DNA of 64,000 nucleotides from Paenibacillus typhae (GTDB taxonomy: Bacteria > Bacillota > Bacilli > Paenibacillales > Paenibacillaceae), in the NCBI RefSeq assembly GCF_900099765.1, contig NZ_FNDX01000009.1:1-64000 (forward strand), given 5' to 3'. The position numbers and the translations under genes are program-made. Every line of letters starts with the position of its first letter. Positions within the stretch are counted from its first letter, which is position 1. This document shows, one piece after another, positions 8,362 through 16,649 of this stretch. Below the pieces are notes generated by a model. It did no database searches. It was not told the origin of the DNA and worked only from the letters and a program-made list of their open reading frames with translations.

Positions 8362-9186
8362 CTATCCGGACTGGCGGTCTGCCCTTCCTGCCTTCACATG
8401 TTTAAGCTGGGCAACAATAATGACGCTGATGATAACCAGCAGAAACCAGGAGCTGATTTTGCCGAAGCCAACCATCTGCCATGTCTGATGCTGATCCGGA
8501 TACTTCCAGGCATTAAAGAATGTCGCAATGTTCTCAGCCAGCCAGATAAAAAAACCGACGATTACAAACGCCAGCGTCAGCGGCATCCGGTATGTAACAT
8601 TCCGGACCCGGTAGAGGATCCAGGTCCGCCAAAATACAATAAGCACGAGCCCGGTCAGCCACCAGCGGAAATCCGGAATGAAATGATGGGTAAAAAAGTT
8701 CAGGTAGATGGCTCCGCCCAGGAGCCCTGCAGGAAGCAGACCCGGCCAGCCGGTCATATCCATGCTCAGCCTGCGCCAGATCTGGCACATAAAGCTTGCG
8801 ACACTGGCATACATAAATCCGCTGTACAGCGGTACGCCGAATATTTTGCTGAAGCCCGGTTCAGGGTAAGCCCATGACCCCATGCTTACTTTGTAAATCT
8901 CCAGCAGCAGGCCAATAATGTGAAAGACACAGATCACTTTGATTTCATCCATTGTCTCCAGTCCGCTGCGGTACATCAGGTACTGAACGGTTAGCAGGAC
9001 GAGCAGAATGGCATCATAACGGTGGATAAAAGGGAGATTTACCGCCCCGGACAAAGCTAGCGTACCAAAGATAGCTACGGGGAAAATACAGCTCATCGCC
9101 TGATGATACCCGAAATGGAACAGCTGGGTAAAACCGTTTCTCACCTTTCTGTTCATTGCGGAGTTCACCCCGGATAATGAGTTCAT
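8362..9186 (-). CDS. DUF817 family integral membrane protein (YoaT-like)
   Basis: A 274-residue polytopic membrane protein with about eight hydrophobic segments and the DUF817 hallmarks: QYLMYRSGLETMDEIKVICVFH, MGSWAYPEPGF, PLYSGFMYASVASF, LNFFTHHFIPDFRWWL and WLAENIATFFNAWKYPDQ. B. subtilis YoaT belongs to the same family; its function is unknown. The ATG at 9186 was chosen over a frame extension to 9246 because GAGGTG lies 6 nt upstream and family members start near this point. It is a single gene between two terminators. Acidic and His residues inside helices hint at an enzyme or carotenoid-type membrane protein, but this is speculation. Confidence 0.8.
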   Translation of the reverse strand: MNSLSGVNSAMNRKVRNGFTQLFHFGYHQAMSCIFPVAIFGTLALSGAVNLPFIHRYDAILLVLLTVQYLMYRSGLETMDEIKVICVFHIIGLLLEIYKVSMGSWAYPEPGFSKIFGVPLYSGFMYASVASFMCQIWRRLSMDMTGWPGLLPAGLLGGAIYLNFFTHHFIPDFRWWLTGLVLIVFWRTWILYRVRNVTYRMPLTLAFVIVGFFIWLAENIATFFNAWKYPDQHQTWQMVGFGKISSWFLLVIISVIIVAQLKHVKAGRADRQSG

Positions 9187-9301
9187 GCGTAACACCTCGT
9201 TTATTTTTGTTGTCAGTATCATATCATTACATTTATCGTTATTCAATAAAATAATGTTTTATATAAATATATTATTATTGTAAATATTTTAAGACATATA
9301 A

Positions 9302-9326
9302 AAAAACCGCCATACAGGCGGTTTGA
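9302..9326 (-). terminator. Terminator of the type III PKS operon
   Basis: On the minus strand AAACCGCC-tgtat-GGCGGTTT is followed by a T run, 13 nt after the flavoprotein stop at 9339. Confidence 0.8.
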
Positions 9327-9338
9327 AGAGACTGTTTC

Positions 9339-10490
9339 TTACCGGGCCATTCCGGTCTCCGACAATCGCGTTGCTTTGACTACATACCTGGCCAGCCCCG
9401 GGAAAACCCGCGCCAGACCGGGGTACAGCCTGTTGGTTCTGGAAAAGGCCAACCCTTGAATTCTCCGTGCCCGTCTTAGAAGCCGGGTAAAGGTCTGGTC
9501 TGCTTCCGCTGAATATCCGTTTTGCCATTCCTCATATCCGATCATTCCTTTAAGGTAACGGTCAGTCCAGCCTGAGCAGATCAGCGCGGAACGCAGGGCG
9601 ATCGACATTCCGTCGCCGCAGAGCGGCGGGATCATCAGCATGGCATCACCGATATGCGGAAATTCCGACCACGGCTCGGGAGTATCCGACAAACGTACCG
9701 GTGCAATGGATACCTGGGTACCGGCCACCGGTTTTCCTTCTGACAGTCGGTCTGCCAGCCGGCGGTTACTCCGTGCGGCCGTCTGCAGAATCTCCTGCAC
9801 CGATTTCCCGCTGCCCTGGACGGAATCCAGAGTCAGCAGCGCCGCAACATTTACTTTCCCCTCTTCAATCGGGGAAATCCCGATATAGCCTCCTTCACAG
9901 AAGTACAGCTCCACCTGATCCGGTATGGTGATCCCGCTGTAATGGGATTTGATACCGATATAGACGGTATCGTCTCTTGTATCTTCAGCTGAGGCAGCCA
10001 CACCGCGCGGCTTCTTGGTTCCGTAGGCACCGATCACAGCGCGGGCCTGATATGAGACCTTGTTGTCTCCCTCCCTGGTTTCCACCTCGTAACGGTTATC
10101 ATCCAGCTTACGGATTCCTGTAACTACAGCTTTGGTTATAATTTCTGCCCCTGCCGACTGTGCCTTCTCATGGAGAATCCGGTCAAGCTCATACCGGCTT
10201 ATTCCGGTTGCATTCCCAGGCAGCGGCGCCCCGATTTCCCCGCCGTGGGGCAGTATAATGCGGGCTTTGTCCATCCTCCCTAGGGCCGGTGTATGCTCCC
10301 CGAGATTAATGCCCAGCACCTGCAGCATTTCCTTCGTCTCGGGAGACATGAACTCCCCGCAGGTTTTGTGCCGGGGGAATTCCTGCCGGTCCAGCAGAAT
10401 CGTCCGGTGACCCAGACGGGCCAGCTGAAGGGCACTGCTGCTTCCGGCAATCCCCGCACCGGCTACTATGACATCCGTCTGCTTCATCAT
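9339..10490 (-). CDS. FAD-dependent oxidoreductase (geranylgeranyl reductase/hydroxylase-like), SrsC-like role
   Basis: A 383-residue flavoprotein with an N-terminal FAD-binding Rossmann motif (VAGAGIAGSSSALQLARLGH, residues ~9-28), CGEFMSPE near 40, and the second FAD motif IGDAMLMIPPLCGDGMSIALRSA near 290. It belongs to the geranylgeranyl-reductase/PHBH-type monooxygenase superfamily. It is last in an operon after a type III PKS and a methyltransferase, overlapping the latter by 4 nt (ATGA). The set parallels Streptomyces srsA-srsB-srsC, where the flavoprotein hydroxylates the alkylresorcinol ring to give a quinone. Substrate is inferred from context only; reduction of a polyprenyl-like chain is the alternative. 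Confidence 0.7.
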   Translation of the reverse strand: MMKQTDVIVAGAGIAGSSSALQLARLGHRTILLDRQEFPRHKTCGEFMSPETKEMLQVLGINLGEHTPALGRMDKARIILPHGGEIGAPLPGNATGISRYELDRILHEKAQSAGAEIITKAVVTGIRKLDDNRYEVETREGDNKVSYQARAVIGAYGTKKPRGVAASAEDTRDDTVYIGIKSHYSGITIPDQVELYFCEGGYIGISPIEEGKVNVAALLTLDSVQGSGKSVQEILQTAARSNRRLADRLSEGKPVAGTQVSIAPVRLSDTPEPWSEFPHIGDAMLMIPPLCGDGMSIALRSALICSGWTDRYLKGMIGYEEWQNGYSAEADQTFTRLLRRARRIQGLAFSRTNRLYPGLARVFPGLARYVVKATRLSETGMAR

Positions 10491-11212
10491 CGGCTGATCA
10501 CCTGCTTCGGGATTACTACTGAATAACGGAACAGCGGCTTCCAGGTATAGGTCATAGCATCGGCCTGAAGCCTTTGCTTCAGCTCCTGCCAGTCACTCCC
10601 CTTAAAGCCTTTCGCTACCGACAACGGCCCGTCATGCCGGATATACCGGTTGCGCGAGATCATCCGGGTCATAACCCATACTGCGGTGTAGGATACCGGA
10701 TGACGGTGGATATCATTGATCACCACACCGTACCTTGACGCTCTCCGCATATGGTCCACCATATCCACCAGCTGCTGCCCGTCAAAATGATGTACAAACT
10801 GGGAGCCGGTTACAATATCAGCTGAGGCATCGGCAATCTCCTGCAGATCAGCCCGCATTACCCTTACTCTTGGTTCGTGCCGGAACAGCTGCCTGGCTTC
10901 TTCGCAGGCCTCCTCCGTCATATCGACCAGCATAATATCAAGCTCGATTCCTTTCCGGTCCGCCCACTCCAGCAGCTTCATATTAACATCCCCCGAGCCG
11001 GCGCCGACATCGAGGATACTGAGCTTCCGGGGCTGTCCGATCGCCTGCCAGAGCTTCTCTACCCCGTCCCTTGTAGGGCCGGGTGCAGCGAAAATCCGGT
11101 TCAGCCGCCGCAGATGCTTCAAGGCTTCACTGAGCTCCGCTCCGCCCATGGAAAAGTCATCCATCAGCTCATCCTCTTTGGCACGCACCGACAAGGTTCT
11201 AAAAAACGGCAT
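10487..11212 (-). CDS. SAM-dependent class I methyltransferase of the PKS operon
   Basis: The 241-residue protein has the class I methyltransferase fold: motif I LDVGAGSGDVN, then an acidic strand end (LDIMLVD), VMRADLQEI and the ADIVTGSQFVHHF post-motif. The ATG at 11212 is preferred to an upstream GTG-type extension, since AGGAGG lies 6-8 nt before it; this leaves a 14-nt overlap with the PKS gene and a 4-nt overlap with the flavoprotein gene. By analogy with SrsB it would methylate a phenolic OH of the PKS product. It lacks the membrane segments of the isoprenylcysteine-type methyltransferase (BpsB) that accompanies type III PKSs in Bacillus. Confidence 0.72.
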   Translation of the reverse strand: MPFFRTLSVRAKEDELMDDFSMGGAELSEALKHLRRLNRIFAAPGPTRDGVEKLWQAIGQPRKLSILDVGAGSGDVNMKLLEWADRKGIELDIMLVDMTEEACEEARQLFRHEPRVRVMRADLQEIADASADIVTGSQFVHHFDGQQLVDMVDHMRRASRYGVVINDIHRHPVSYTAVWVMTRMISRNRYIRHDGPLSVAKGFKGSDWQELKQRLQADAMTYTWKPLFRYSVVIPKQVISR

Positions 11213-12356
11213 GGCCTGCCTCCTGATAGGAAGGTGAATACGCCGGAACATAAGTGAAGGACATCAGCTCGGCGGTCAGGCCCGGCCCAAAGGCCATTGC
11301 GACTCCTTCCTTCGTCTGTTCGTTACGGGCTTCCATGTCCCGGCGCATGGACTCAAGCACAAACAGAATGGTGGCGGAGGACAAATTACCTGCGGTTCTC
11401 AGAATTTCCCTGCTGTACCGTGTCTGCTCGTCACTTAGCTTCATAACCTCCTGTACGGAATCGACAATGCCCCGTCCGCCCGGATGAATGGCCCACAGCT
11501 CCGGAAGCGGGCTGTCTCCCAGGAGCTGGCCAAGCTCTGCTTCGAGGTGGGCCCCCAGCAGTTTAGGGATCCGCGGAGATAAATATAGATCGAACCCGGT
11601 ATTGCCTACCTCCCAGGTCATATCCTCTGTGGAATCCGGTAGCAATACTGAGTAACCCTTGCCCAGGCTGAGGCAATGCTTATGTTTAACCCCCGGTTCG
11701 CCTATCACACAGGCAGCAGAAGCATCGCCGAAAAAGGAGGCTGCAAACAAAGCTTCGCGTTCTTTTACCGGCTGAAAATGAAGCGTACACAGTTCAACGC
11801 AGACGACAAGCACCTTGGAGCCGGGAGCACCAAGCACCACATCCCGGGCCATCTGGATTGCTTTTAGTCCGGCTGCGCAGCCCTGAAACATTAACGGAAG
11901 CCGGTTCACACGCGGCGATAGCCCAAGCTCATTTATCAGCATGACATCCAGGCCCGGCAGATACTGGCCGGTACAGCTGACAGTAATCAGATGTGTGATT
12001 TCAGCTGGAGCCTGATTCGCGTCCTGCAGGGATCTCTTGGCGGCTTCCAGAGCAAGCGGAGGTGCTTCCTGCTGATATTTCTTCATCCGCTCCTCTGTCG
12101 TAGGAATATCCGTCCGGTCACCGGAGGGGAGATACCGGCACGTTTCAGCCGTTCCAAGGTAGCTGTCATCGCAGGTATAACGGTTCTCGACACCGCAGGA
12201 TTTGAAGATTCTCCTGGCAAAGCGGGCCAGATCCGGATTGTCCTGCAGCGATGAAGCGATTAGCTCGGCTACATCTGCCTGTGCTATAGAATAAAGCGGC
12301 AGAGCTGTACCCATTCCGAGAATCGCCGCTCCGGTATTACTGTTCAGTTGTGTCAT
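11199..12356 (-). CDS. Type III polyketide synthase (chalcone/stilbene synthase family)
   Basis: A 385-residue iterative ketosynthase that would condense a fatty acyl starter with malonyl-CoA to an alkylpyrone or alkylresorcinol. The catalytic triad is visible: Cys160 in LMFQGCAAGL, His291 in AIHPGGRG and Asn324 in AGNLSSAT; GxGP-type closure FGPGLTAELM is near the C-terminus. GGAGGC lies just upstream of the ATG. It leads a compact three-gene operon with a methyltransferase and a flavoprotein. Bacterial relatives make membrane-associated phenolic lipids, in some hosts substituting in cysts or spores or conferring beta-lactam tolerance. The true product cannot be read from sequence. Confidence 0.85.
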   Translation of the reverse strand: MTQLNSNTGAAILGMGTALPLYSIAQADVAELIASSLQDNPDLARFARRIFKSCGVENRYTCDDSYLGTAETCRYLPSGDRTDIPTTEERMKKYQQEAPPLALEAAKRSLQDANQAPAEITHLITVSCTGQYLPGLDVMLINELGLSPRVNRLPLMFQGCAAGLKAIQMARDVVLGAPGSKVLVVCVELCTLHFQPVKEREALFAASFFGDASAACVIGEPGVKHKHCLSLGKGYSVLLPDSTEDMTWEVGNTGFDLYLSPRIPKLLGAHLEAELGQLLGDSPLPELWAIHPGGRGIVDSVQEVMKLSDEQTRYSREILRTAGNLSSATILFVLESMRRDMEARNEQTKEGVAMAFGPGLTAELMSFTYVPAYSPSYQEAGHAVF

Positions 12357-12490
12357 ATCTCAGCCTCCGTTAATGAATTTTGGGTTGCGTTTGAGTTAAC
12401 AATGTTTACCCTGATCAGGCCTGTTGTAATCCGGAATCATGCCGGACACCTGAATCAGGCTTGTAAGTTTTACAGTTTTCGTTTATCATG

Positions 12491-12524
12491 GTTTACACGT
12501 TGTAAATATTATCACCGTGTAAAC
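12491..12524. promoter_or_regulatory. TetR-type operator upstream of the MFS gene
   Basis: GTTTACACG (12491-12499) and CGTGTAAAC (12516-12524) are a perfect 9-bp inverted pair; inside it TTTACA-CGT-TGTAAA (12492-12506) is a second perfect palindrome. The element overlaps a TATTAT (12507-12512) -10 candidate and ends 18 bp before the MFS start. The TetR gene two frames downstream is the obvious binder, giving autoregulation of the pump operon. Confidence 0.6.
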
Positions 12525-12542
12525 CTTGAAGGAGGCAACCCT

Positions 12543-13745
12543 ATGAGCAGCTTATCCAAATCTGCCAAATTCCCGTTATTCATTCTTATGCTGAATCTGT
12601 TTATTGCTTTGCTTGGTCAAGGCATGGTTATCCCCATCCTGCCTGAATACCTGAAGCAGTTCAACGCAGCCGGAGCCGCGGCCGGATACCTCATCGCCGC
12701 ATTTGGGGCCGCGCAATTTATTTTCTCTCCAATCGGCGGTCAGCTCTCGGACCGTCTGGGCCGGAAGCCGATGCTGATAGCCGGTCTGCTTCTGACCGTC
12801 ATTTCCGACCTTATGTTTGCAGTTGGTGATACACTCTCGATCTTATACATAGCCCGCTTTATCGGGGGAATCGGAGTCGGAATCATGGTTCCGGCCAATA
12901 TGGCTTACGTTGCGGATATGACTACTCCGGATACCCGTGCCAAGGGCATGGGTTATCTGGGGGCATCGATGAACCTGGGGATGGTGCTGGGCCCCGGGTT
13001 AGGCGGGCTGATCGCGGAACTGGGTATCCGTATTCCCTATTTTTTTGCCGGAGGACTGGGCTTTGTCGCCATGCTGCTGTGCTTCTTCATGCCTGAAACG
13101 CTGCCGCAGGAGATGCGCGCCGCTGCCAGAGCTAGAGATCAGCGGGAACCGGTTACCGGCATGATCCGGAATTCCTTCCGCACCTCCTATTTCCAGTACC
13201 TGCTGCTTATCTTAATCATTACCTTCGGCCTGATGAATTATGAAACTGTGTATGCCCTTTTTGTAGAACAGAAATATGGCTATGATGCGGCGCAAATCTC
13301 GGTGCTGATAACGGTCGGCGCGGTGATCGGAATTATAGTGCAGGTGTGGCTGCTGGACCGTGTTATCAAAAGGCTCGGCGAAATGAAGCTGATCCGCATC
13401 TCACTCGTGATGACCGCAGCAGCTCTGTTGTTAATGCTCGTTACAGTTAATCTCGGGTATCTGCTGCTGGTGTCGGGTTTATTTTTCGCCTTTAATGCTT
13501 TTTTGCGGCCAACCCTGAGCACCATTATTGCCAACGCCGCCGGCGACCGTCAGGGATATGCAGCGGGTTTAAGCACAACTTATACGAGTATAGGAAGCAT
13601 TCTGGGCCCGGTTATTGCAGGTCAGCTGTTTGACTGGCATATCCATATGCCTTACATTTTAGGGGCAGGCATTCTAGCCTCTGCACTCTTCTTAACGGTT
13701 CACGCTCCGAAAACCCACCAGAAACGGACGGCGGCCCATGACTGA
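12543..13745 (+). CDS. MFS multidrug efflux transporter (DHA1, NorA/Bmr-like)
   Basis: A 400-residue, 12-segment drug:H+ antiporter of the cell membrane. Motif A is seen as GGQLSDRLGRKPML near residue 64 and the antiporter motif C as GMVLGPGLGG near 145; the N-terminal VIPILPEYLKQF is typical of the Bmr/NorA group. The ATG at 12543 has AAGGAGG 7-10 nt upstream; a longer frame upstream has no such site. The 3' end overlaps the TetR regulator by 8 nt, so pump and repressor are cotranscribed and share the operator before the pump. Substrates are unknown; the divergent PKS operon makes export of its product a possible but unproven role. Confidence 0.82.
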   Translation: MSSLSKSAKFPLFILMLNLFIALLGQGMVIPILPEYLKQFNAAGAAAGYLIAAFGAAQFIFSPIGGQLSDRLGRKPMLIAGLLLTVISDLMFAVGDTLSILYIARFIGGIGVGIMVPANMAYVADMTTPDTRAKGMGYLGASMNLGMVLGPGLGGLIAELGIRIPYFFAGGLGFVAMLLCFFMPETLPQEMRAAARARDQREPVTGMIRNSFRTSYFQYLLLILIITFGLMNYETVYALFVEQKYGYDAAQISVLITVGAVIGIIVQVWLLDRVIKRLGEMKLIRISLVMTAAALLLMLVTVNLGYLLLVSGLFFAFNAFLRPTLSTIIANAAGDRQGYAAGLSTTYTSIGSILGPVIAGQLFDWHIHMPYILGAGILASALFLTVHAPKTHQKRTAAHD

Positions 13746-14379
13746 AACCTGGCATAACAACCTCAAAACCCGAAACCGGGAAGACCTGATTGCTGCCGCA
13801 AAGGAGCTGTTTATCAGGGAAAGCTTTCTCAAAGTAAATGTAAAGGAAATTTGCAGTCTGGCAGGGATAAGCCGGGTGACCTTTTATAAGCATTTTCAGT
13901 CCATCGACGAGCTGGTCTTTGAAGTTCAGATTGAAATTCTGGAGAGCATGACCGGATATGTCAAAAAAGCAGCATCAGCCGGTATGAGCGGCAGGGAAAT
14001 GCTTGTCTCCATGCTGAATGCATGGATTGAGTATGGTATTGCGCATCCGGGCTGCATCCGGTTCATTCTTCTGTTTGACCTGCATTACGAGGCTTATGAA
14101 GCGGGAACAGTACTGAAAGCACAATACGAGGCATTTATCGGGCGAGAAAAGGAACAGCATTTCTTAATGCATGCGCTGGAAACCGGTATGAAGGACGGAT
14201 CTCTGCTGCAGGACCCGGAGCCGCTGGAGACCGCCCAATTTATTTTCACCTCGATGATGGCCCTGCTTCAGAAAATGTGCATGAGTGCAGGACAAGACGC
14301 CCAGACGGGGCAGCCGGAAATACGGATTGCCCGCCGTTTTGCGGGGATACTGATTGAGCATTTGAGTGCAGACTATTAA
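13738..14379 (+). CDS. TetR/AcrR family repressor
   Basis: A 213-residue regulator with a TetR DNA-binding domain at about residues 10-60: DLIAAAKELFIRESFLKVNVKEICSLAG with the recognition helix in SRVTFYKHFQSIDEL. The C-terminal ligand domain is variable, with no hint of the inducer. The start overlaps the MFS gene by 8 nt. It most likely binds the TTTACA/TGTAAA palindromes upstream of the pump and is released by a pump substrate. A terminator follows 16 nt after the stop. Confidence 0.85.
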   Translation: MTETWHNNLKTRNREDLIAAAKELFIRESFLKVNVKEICSLAGISRVTFYKHFQSIDELVFEVQIEILESMTGYVKKAASAGMSGREMLVSMLNAWIEYGIAHPGCIRFILLFDLHYEAYEAGTVLKAQYEAFIGREKEQHFLMHALETGMKDGSLLQDPEPLETAQFIFTSMMALLQKMCMSAGQDAQTGQPEIRIARRFAGILIEHLSADY

Positions 14380-14395
14380 AAGTAACAGAATTCAG

Positions 14396-14450
14396 CAAAA
14401 ACAGCTGCTTCCCGGACCTGTTCCCCGTCCTGGTCTGCAGCTGTTTTTGT
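14396..14450. terminator. Bidirectional terminator after tetR
   Basis: AAAAACAGCTGC near 14397-14408 pairs with GCAGCTGTTTTT at 14437-14448, with a C-rich 28-nt loop. A runs on one side and T on the other allow use by the convergent small gene that ends at 14457. Confidence 0.75.
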
Positions 14451-14456
14451 GCAATC

Positions 14457-14630
14457 CTAGTACATCCGCTCTTCACCGGTAACCGGATTTTTGAAGGCCG
14501 ATTCGATATCGCTGGTTGAAAGCTCGTCTGCAAACTCCGTTTCCTTCTTATTAGAAGGAATGGCTGAGGCCGAAGCTGTCTTGTTCGGATTATCCTTGGT
14601 AACCGGTGTCGCTTTCGTCTGTTTTCCCAT
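14457..14630 (-). CDS. Small hydrophilic protein of unknown function
   Basis: A 57-residue protein rich in Lys, Thr, Ser and Asp/Glu, without a signal, transmembrane segment or cysteine; the N-terminal half looks disordered (KATPVTKDNPNKTASAS), and the C-terminal half (EFADELSTSDIESAFKNPVTGEE) may form a helix. ATG at 14630 has AAAGGAG 11 nt upstream; a GTG three codons earlier sits only 2 nt from that site. It is flanked by a terminator and by the two-component promoter region. The composition recalls small spore or stress proteins of bacilli, but I recognise no family. Confidence 0.5.
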   Translation of the reverse strand: MGKQTKATPVTKDNPNKTASASAIPSNKKETEFADELSTSDIESAFKNPVTGEERMY

Positions 14631-14784
14631 TGTATGCACATCTCCTTTGAGGCATCATTTTGCCCCTATAGGGTACTGCGGTTTCAGGGTTTTTATACAG
14701 CCGCTTGTTCAAAGCAAAATAAAGATGATACGATGGCACTGTACCTTTAATCAGCTTAATCCCGATATGGAGTGAACCCTAGAC

Positions 14785-15459
14785 ATGATCAGTATACTCG
14801 TAGTGGAAGATGACAAGCATGTCAGAAGACTGCTTGAAGCAGTGTTGAAGCGCGAAGGCTATGACGTTTTTACAGCTGAGGACGGCCTTAAAGCCCTGGA
14901 AATGCTTGATATACAGCATATTGATCTAATCATTCTTGATATTATGATGCCGGGCATGGACGGCTACGAATTTGCCGCAGAAGTCAGGGCCGCGAACAGC
15001 CAGATTCCAATCCTGATGGCGACTGCCAAGCATCTTCCGGAGGATAAGAAGAAAGGCTTCCGGCTGGGAACCGATGATTATATGACCAAGCCGGTCGACA
15101 CGGAAGAAATGCTGCTGCGGATTCAGGCCCTGCTGCGGCGTTCCCAGATTGCCACTGCCCGCAAGCTTGTGATCGGCAAGGTTATTCTCGATTATGAATC
15201 ACTCACTGTAACCCGCGAGGATGAACGGCAAACCCTGCCGCAGAAGGAATTTTATCTGCTGTACAAGCTGCTGTCCTACCCGGACCGGATTTTTACCCGC
15301 ATCCAGCTGATGGATGAAATCTGGGGTATGGATAATGAAAGTGCGGATACCACAGTAAATGTGCATATTAACCGGCTGCGGAAGCGTTTTGAAGCCTATC
15401 CGGAATTCGAGCTGGTATCGGTGCGCGGTCTCGGGTATAAGGCGGTGAATAAAGCTTGA
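14785..15459 (+). CDS. OmpR/PhoB family response regulator
   Basis: A 224-residue regulator with receiver domain (1-115; phosphoacceptor Asp52 in LIILDIMMPGMDG, conserved Lys in MTKPVDTEE) and a C-terminal winged helix (about 130-222; QKEFYLLYKLLSYPDRIFTR and VHINRLRKRFE). GGAG at 14770 serves the ATG. It is coupled to the kinase gene by a TTGA overlap. The two ABC exporter genes that follow are the likely targets, as in other Firmicute modules of this layout, though no repeat operator was identified before them. Confidence 0.88.
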   Translation: MISILVVEDDKHVRRLLEAVLKREGYDVFTAEDGLKALEMLDIQHIDLIILDIMMPGMDGYEFAAEVRAANSQIPILMATAKHLPEDKKKGFRLGTDDYMTKPVDTEEMLLRIQALLRRSQIATARKLVIGKVILDYESLTVTREDERQTLPQKEFYLLYKLLSYPDRIFTRIQLMDEIWGMDNESADTTVNVHINRLRKRFEAYPEFELVSVRGLGYKAVNKA

Positions 15460-16532
15460 TTAAACTAGGCAGTACAATAGGCAAAAAGCTAGGCAGCAGG
15501 CTCAGCCTGCCGCTCCTCTTTTCGCTTGCGGTCTTCTTCATCTTTCTGATAACGGTCATTGTTACGGGACTGCTGTTCTATCTGGCCGATGTCTTCGGCC
15601 TGATCAATGAGGGGATTATCAGGGACAGGACTGTTCTCCCTCTGCTCATTCTGATTGCCTGCATTATCATCGGCACGGCTATATCGGCTGTAACCAGCCG
15701 CCGGATGGTCAAATCCATCCGAATCTTTATAGATGCAACAGACCGGCTGGCCAGCGGTGACTTCTCCATGCGGCTGAAGCTCACACGGCCGCCGGAATTC
15801 CGGATTCTATCCGAGAATTTCAACCGGATGGCTGAGGAGCTGGGCGGGATCGAGATTCTGCGCACCGATTTTGTAAACAATTTCTCGCATGAATTCAAAA
15901 CCCCGATTGTCTCGATCAAAGGCTTTGCCGAAATGCTCAAGCATGACGACCTTCCCAAAGAGGAACGGGATGAATACCTGGATATCGTCATTGAGGAATC
16001 GGCCAGGCTGGCTTCGCTCGCTTCAAACGTCCTGGAGCTGTCCAAGATCGAAACCCAGACCATTCTGACCGACAAAAAAAGCTTCAACGCCGGGGAGCAG
16101 CTCCGCCAGTGCTTACTGCTGCTGACGGCCAAATTTGAGAAAAAGCAGCTTGCCCTGAATGTGGACCTGCATGATTATGAGCTTGAAGGCAATAAGGAGC
16201 TGCTCAATCAGGTCTGGCTGAATCTGCTGGATAATGCCATCAAGTTCACGCCGGAGGGCGGCGAAATCGGGATAAGCATGAACAGGAAGAATGGCCGTAT
16301 CACTTTCGGATTCCGGGATAATGGCCCCGGTATTTCACCCGAGGCTCTGCCGAAGATATTCGATAAATTTTATCAGCAGGATACCTCCCACTCTACTGCA
16401 GGCAATGGCCTCGGCCTGACCATTGTCAGCAAGATCGTACAGCTGCACGGCGGAACCATTACATGTGATAGCTTCCTCTCCCAGGGGACATTGTTTACCG
16501 TAACGTTGCCCGCAGAACACCTTCAGCCCTGA
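15456..16532 (+). CDS. Sensor histidine kinase with very short extracellular loop
   Basis: A 358-residue membrane kinase: TM1 at about 17-43 and TM2 at 60-80 separated by only ~16 residues, HAMP at ~81-133, HisKA with His145 in NFSHEFKTPIVSIKGFAE, and the ATPase domain with N box NLLDNAIKFTP, G1 RDNGPGIS and G2 GNGLGLTIV. The near absence of a sensor loop places it with kinases that sense within or near the membrane, often via a neighbouring transporter. The start is TTG inside the regulator's stop codon (TTGA). The adjacent ABC exporter suggests a cue such as an envelope-active compound; this is inference. Confidence 0.86.
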   Translation: MIKLGSTIGKKLGSRLSLPLLFSLAVFFIFLITVIVTGLLFYLADVFGLINEGIIRDRTVLPLLILIACIIIGTAISAVTSRRMVKSIRIFIDATDRLASGDFSMRLKLTRPPEFRILSENFNRMAEELGGIEILRTDFVNNFSHEFKTPIVSIKGFAEMLKHDDLPKEERDEYLDIVIEESARLASLASNVLELSKIETQTILTDKKSFNAGEQLRQCLLLLTAKFEKKQLALNVDLHDYELEGNKELLNQVWLNLLDNAIKFTPEGGEIGISMNRKNGRITFGFRDNGPGISPEALPKIFDKFYQQDTSHSTAGNGLGLTIVSKIVQLHGGTITCDSFLSQGTLFTVTLPAEHLQP

Positions 16533-16538
16533 AACAAC

Positions 16539-16564
16539 AGCCCTGCTGCTTCAGGGCTTTTTTG
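16539..16564 (+). terminator. Terminator after the two-component system
   Basis: AGCCCTG-ctgctt-CAGGGCT followed by a run of T. It separates the kinase gene from the ABC exporter genes, which therefore need their own promoter in the 85 bp before 16650. Confidence 0.8.
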
Positions 16565-16649
16565 CTGTTCTCAGCATAGTTAATGTTCAGTTTATCTTCC
16601 TCCGCTATGCTACTAGCAACATCCCATATTGTCTAAAGGAGTCACGCTT

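Noticed and set aside
8305..8877. 190-codon plus-strand open frame
   Set aside because: Antisense to the DUF817 membrane protein gene and begins inside the terminator; no recognisable protein.
12348..12542. 65-codon N-terminal extension of the MFS gene
   Set aside because: It crosses the operator and promoter; the Shine-Dalgarno and family N-terminus place the start at 12543.
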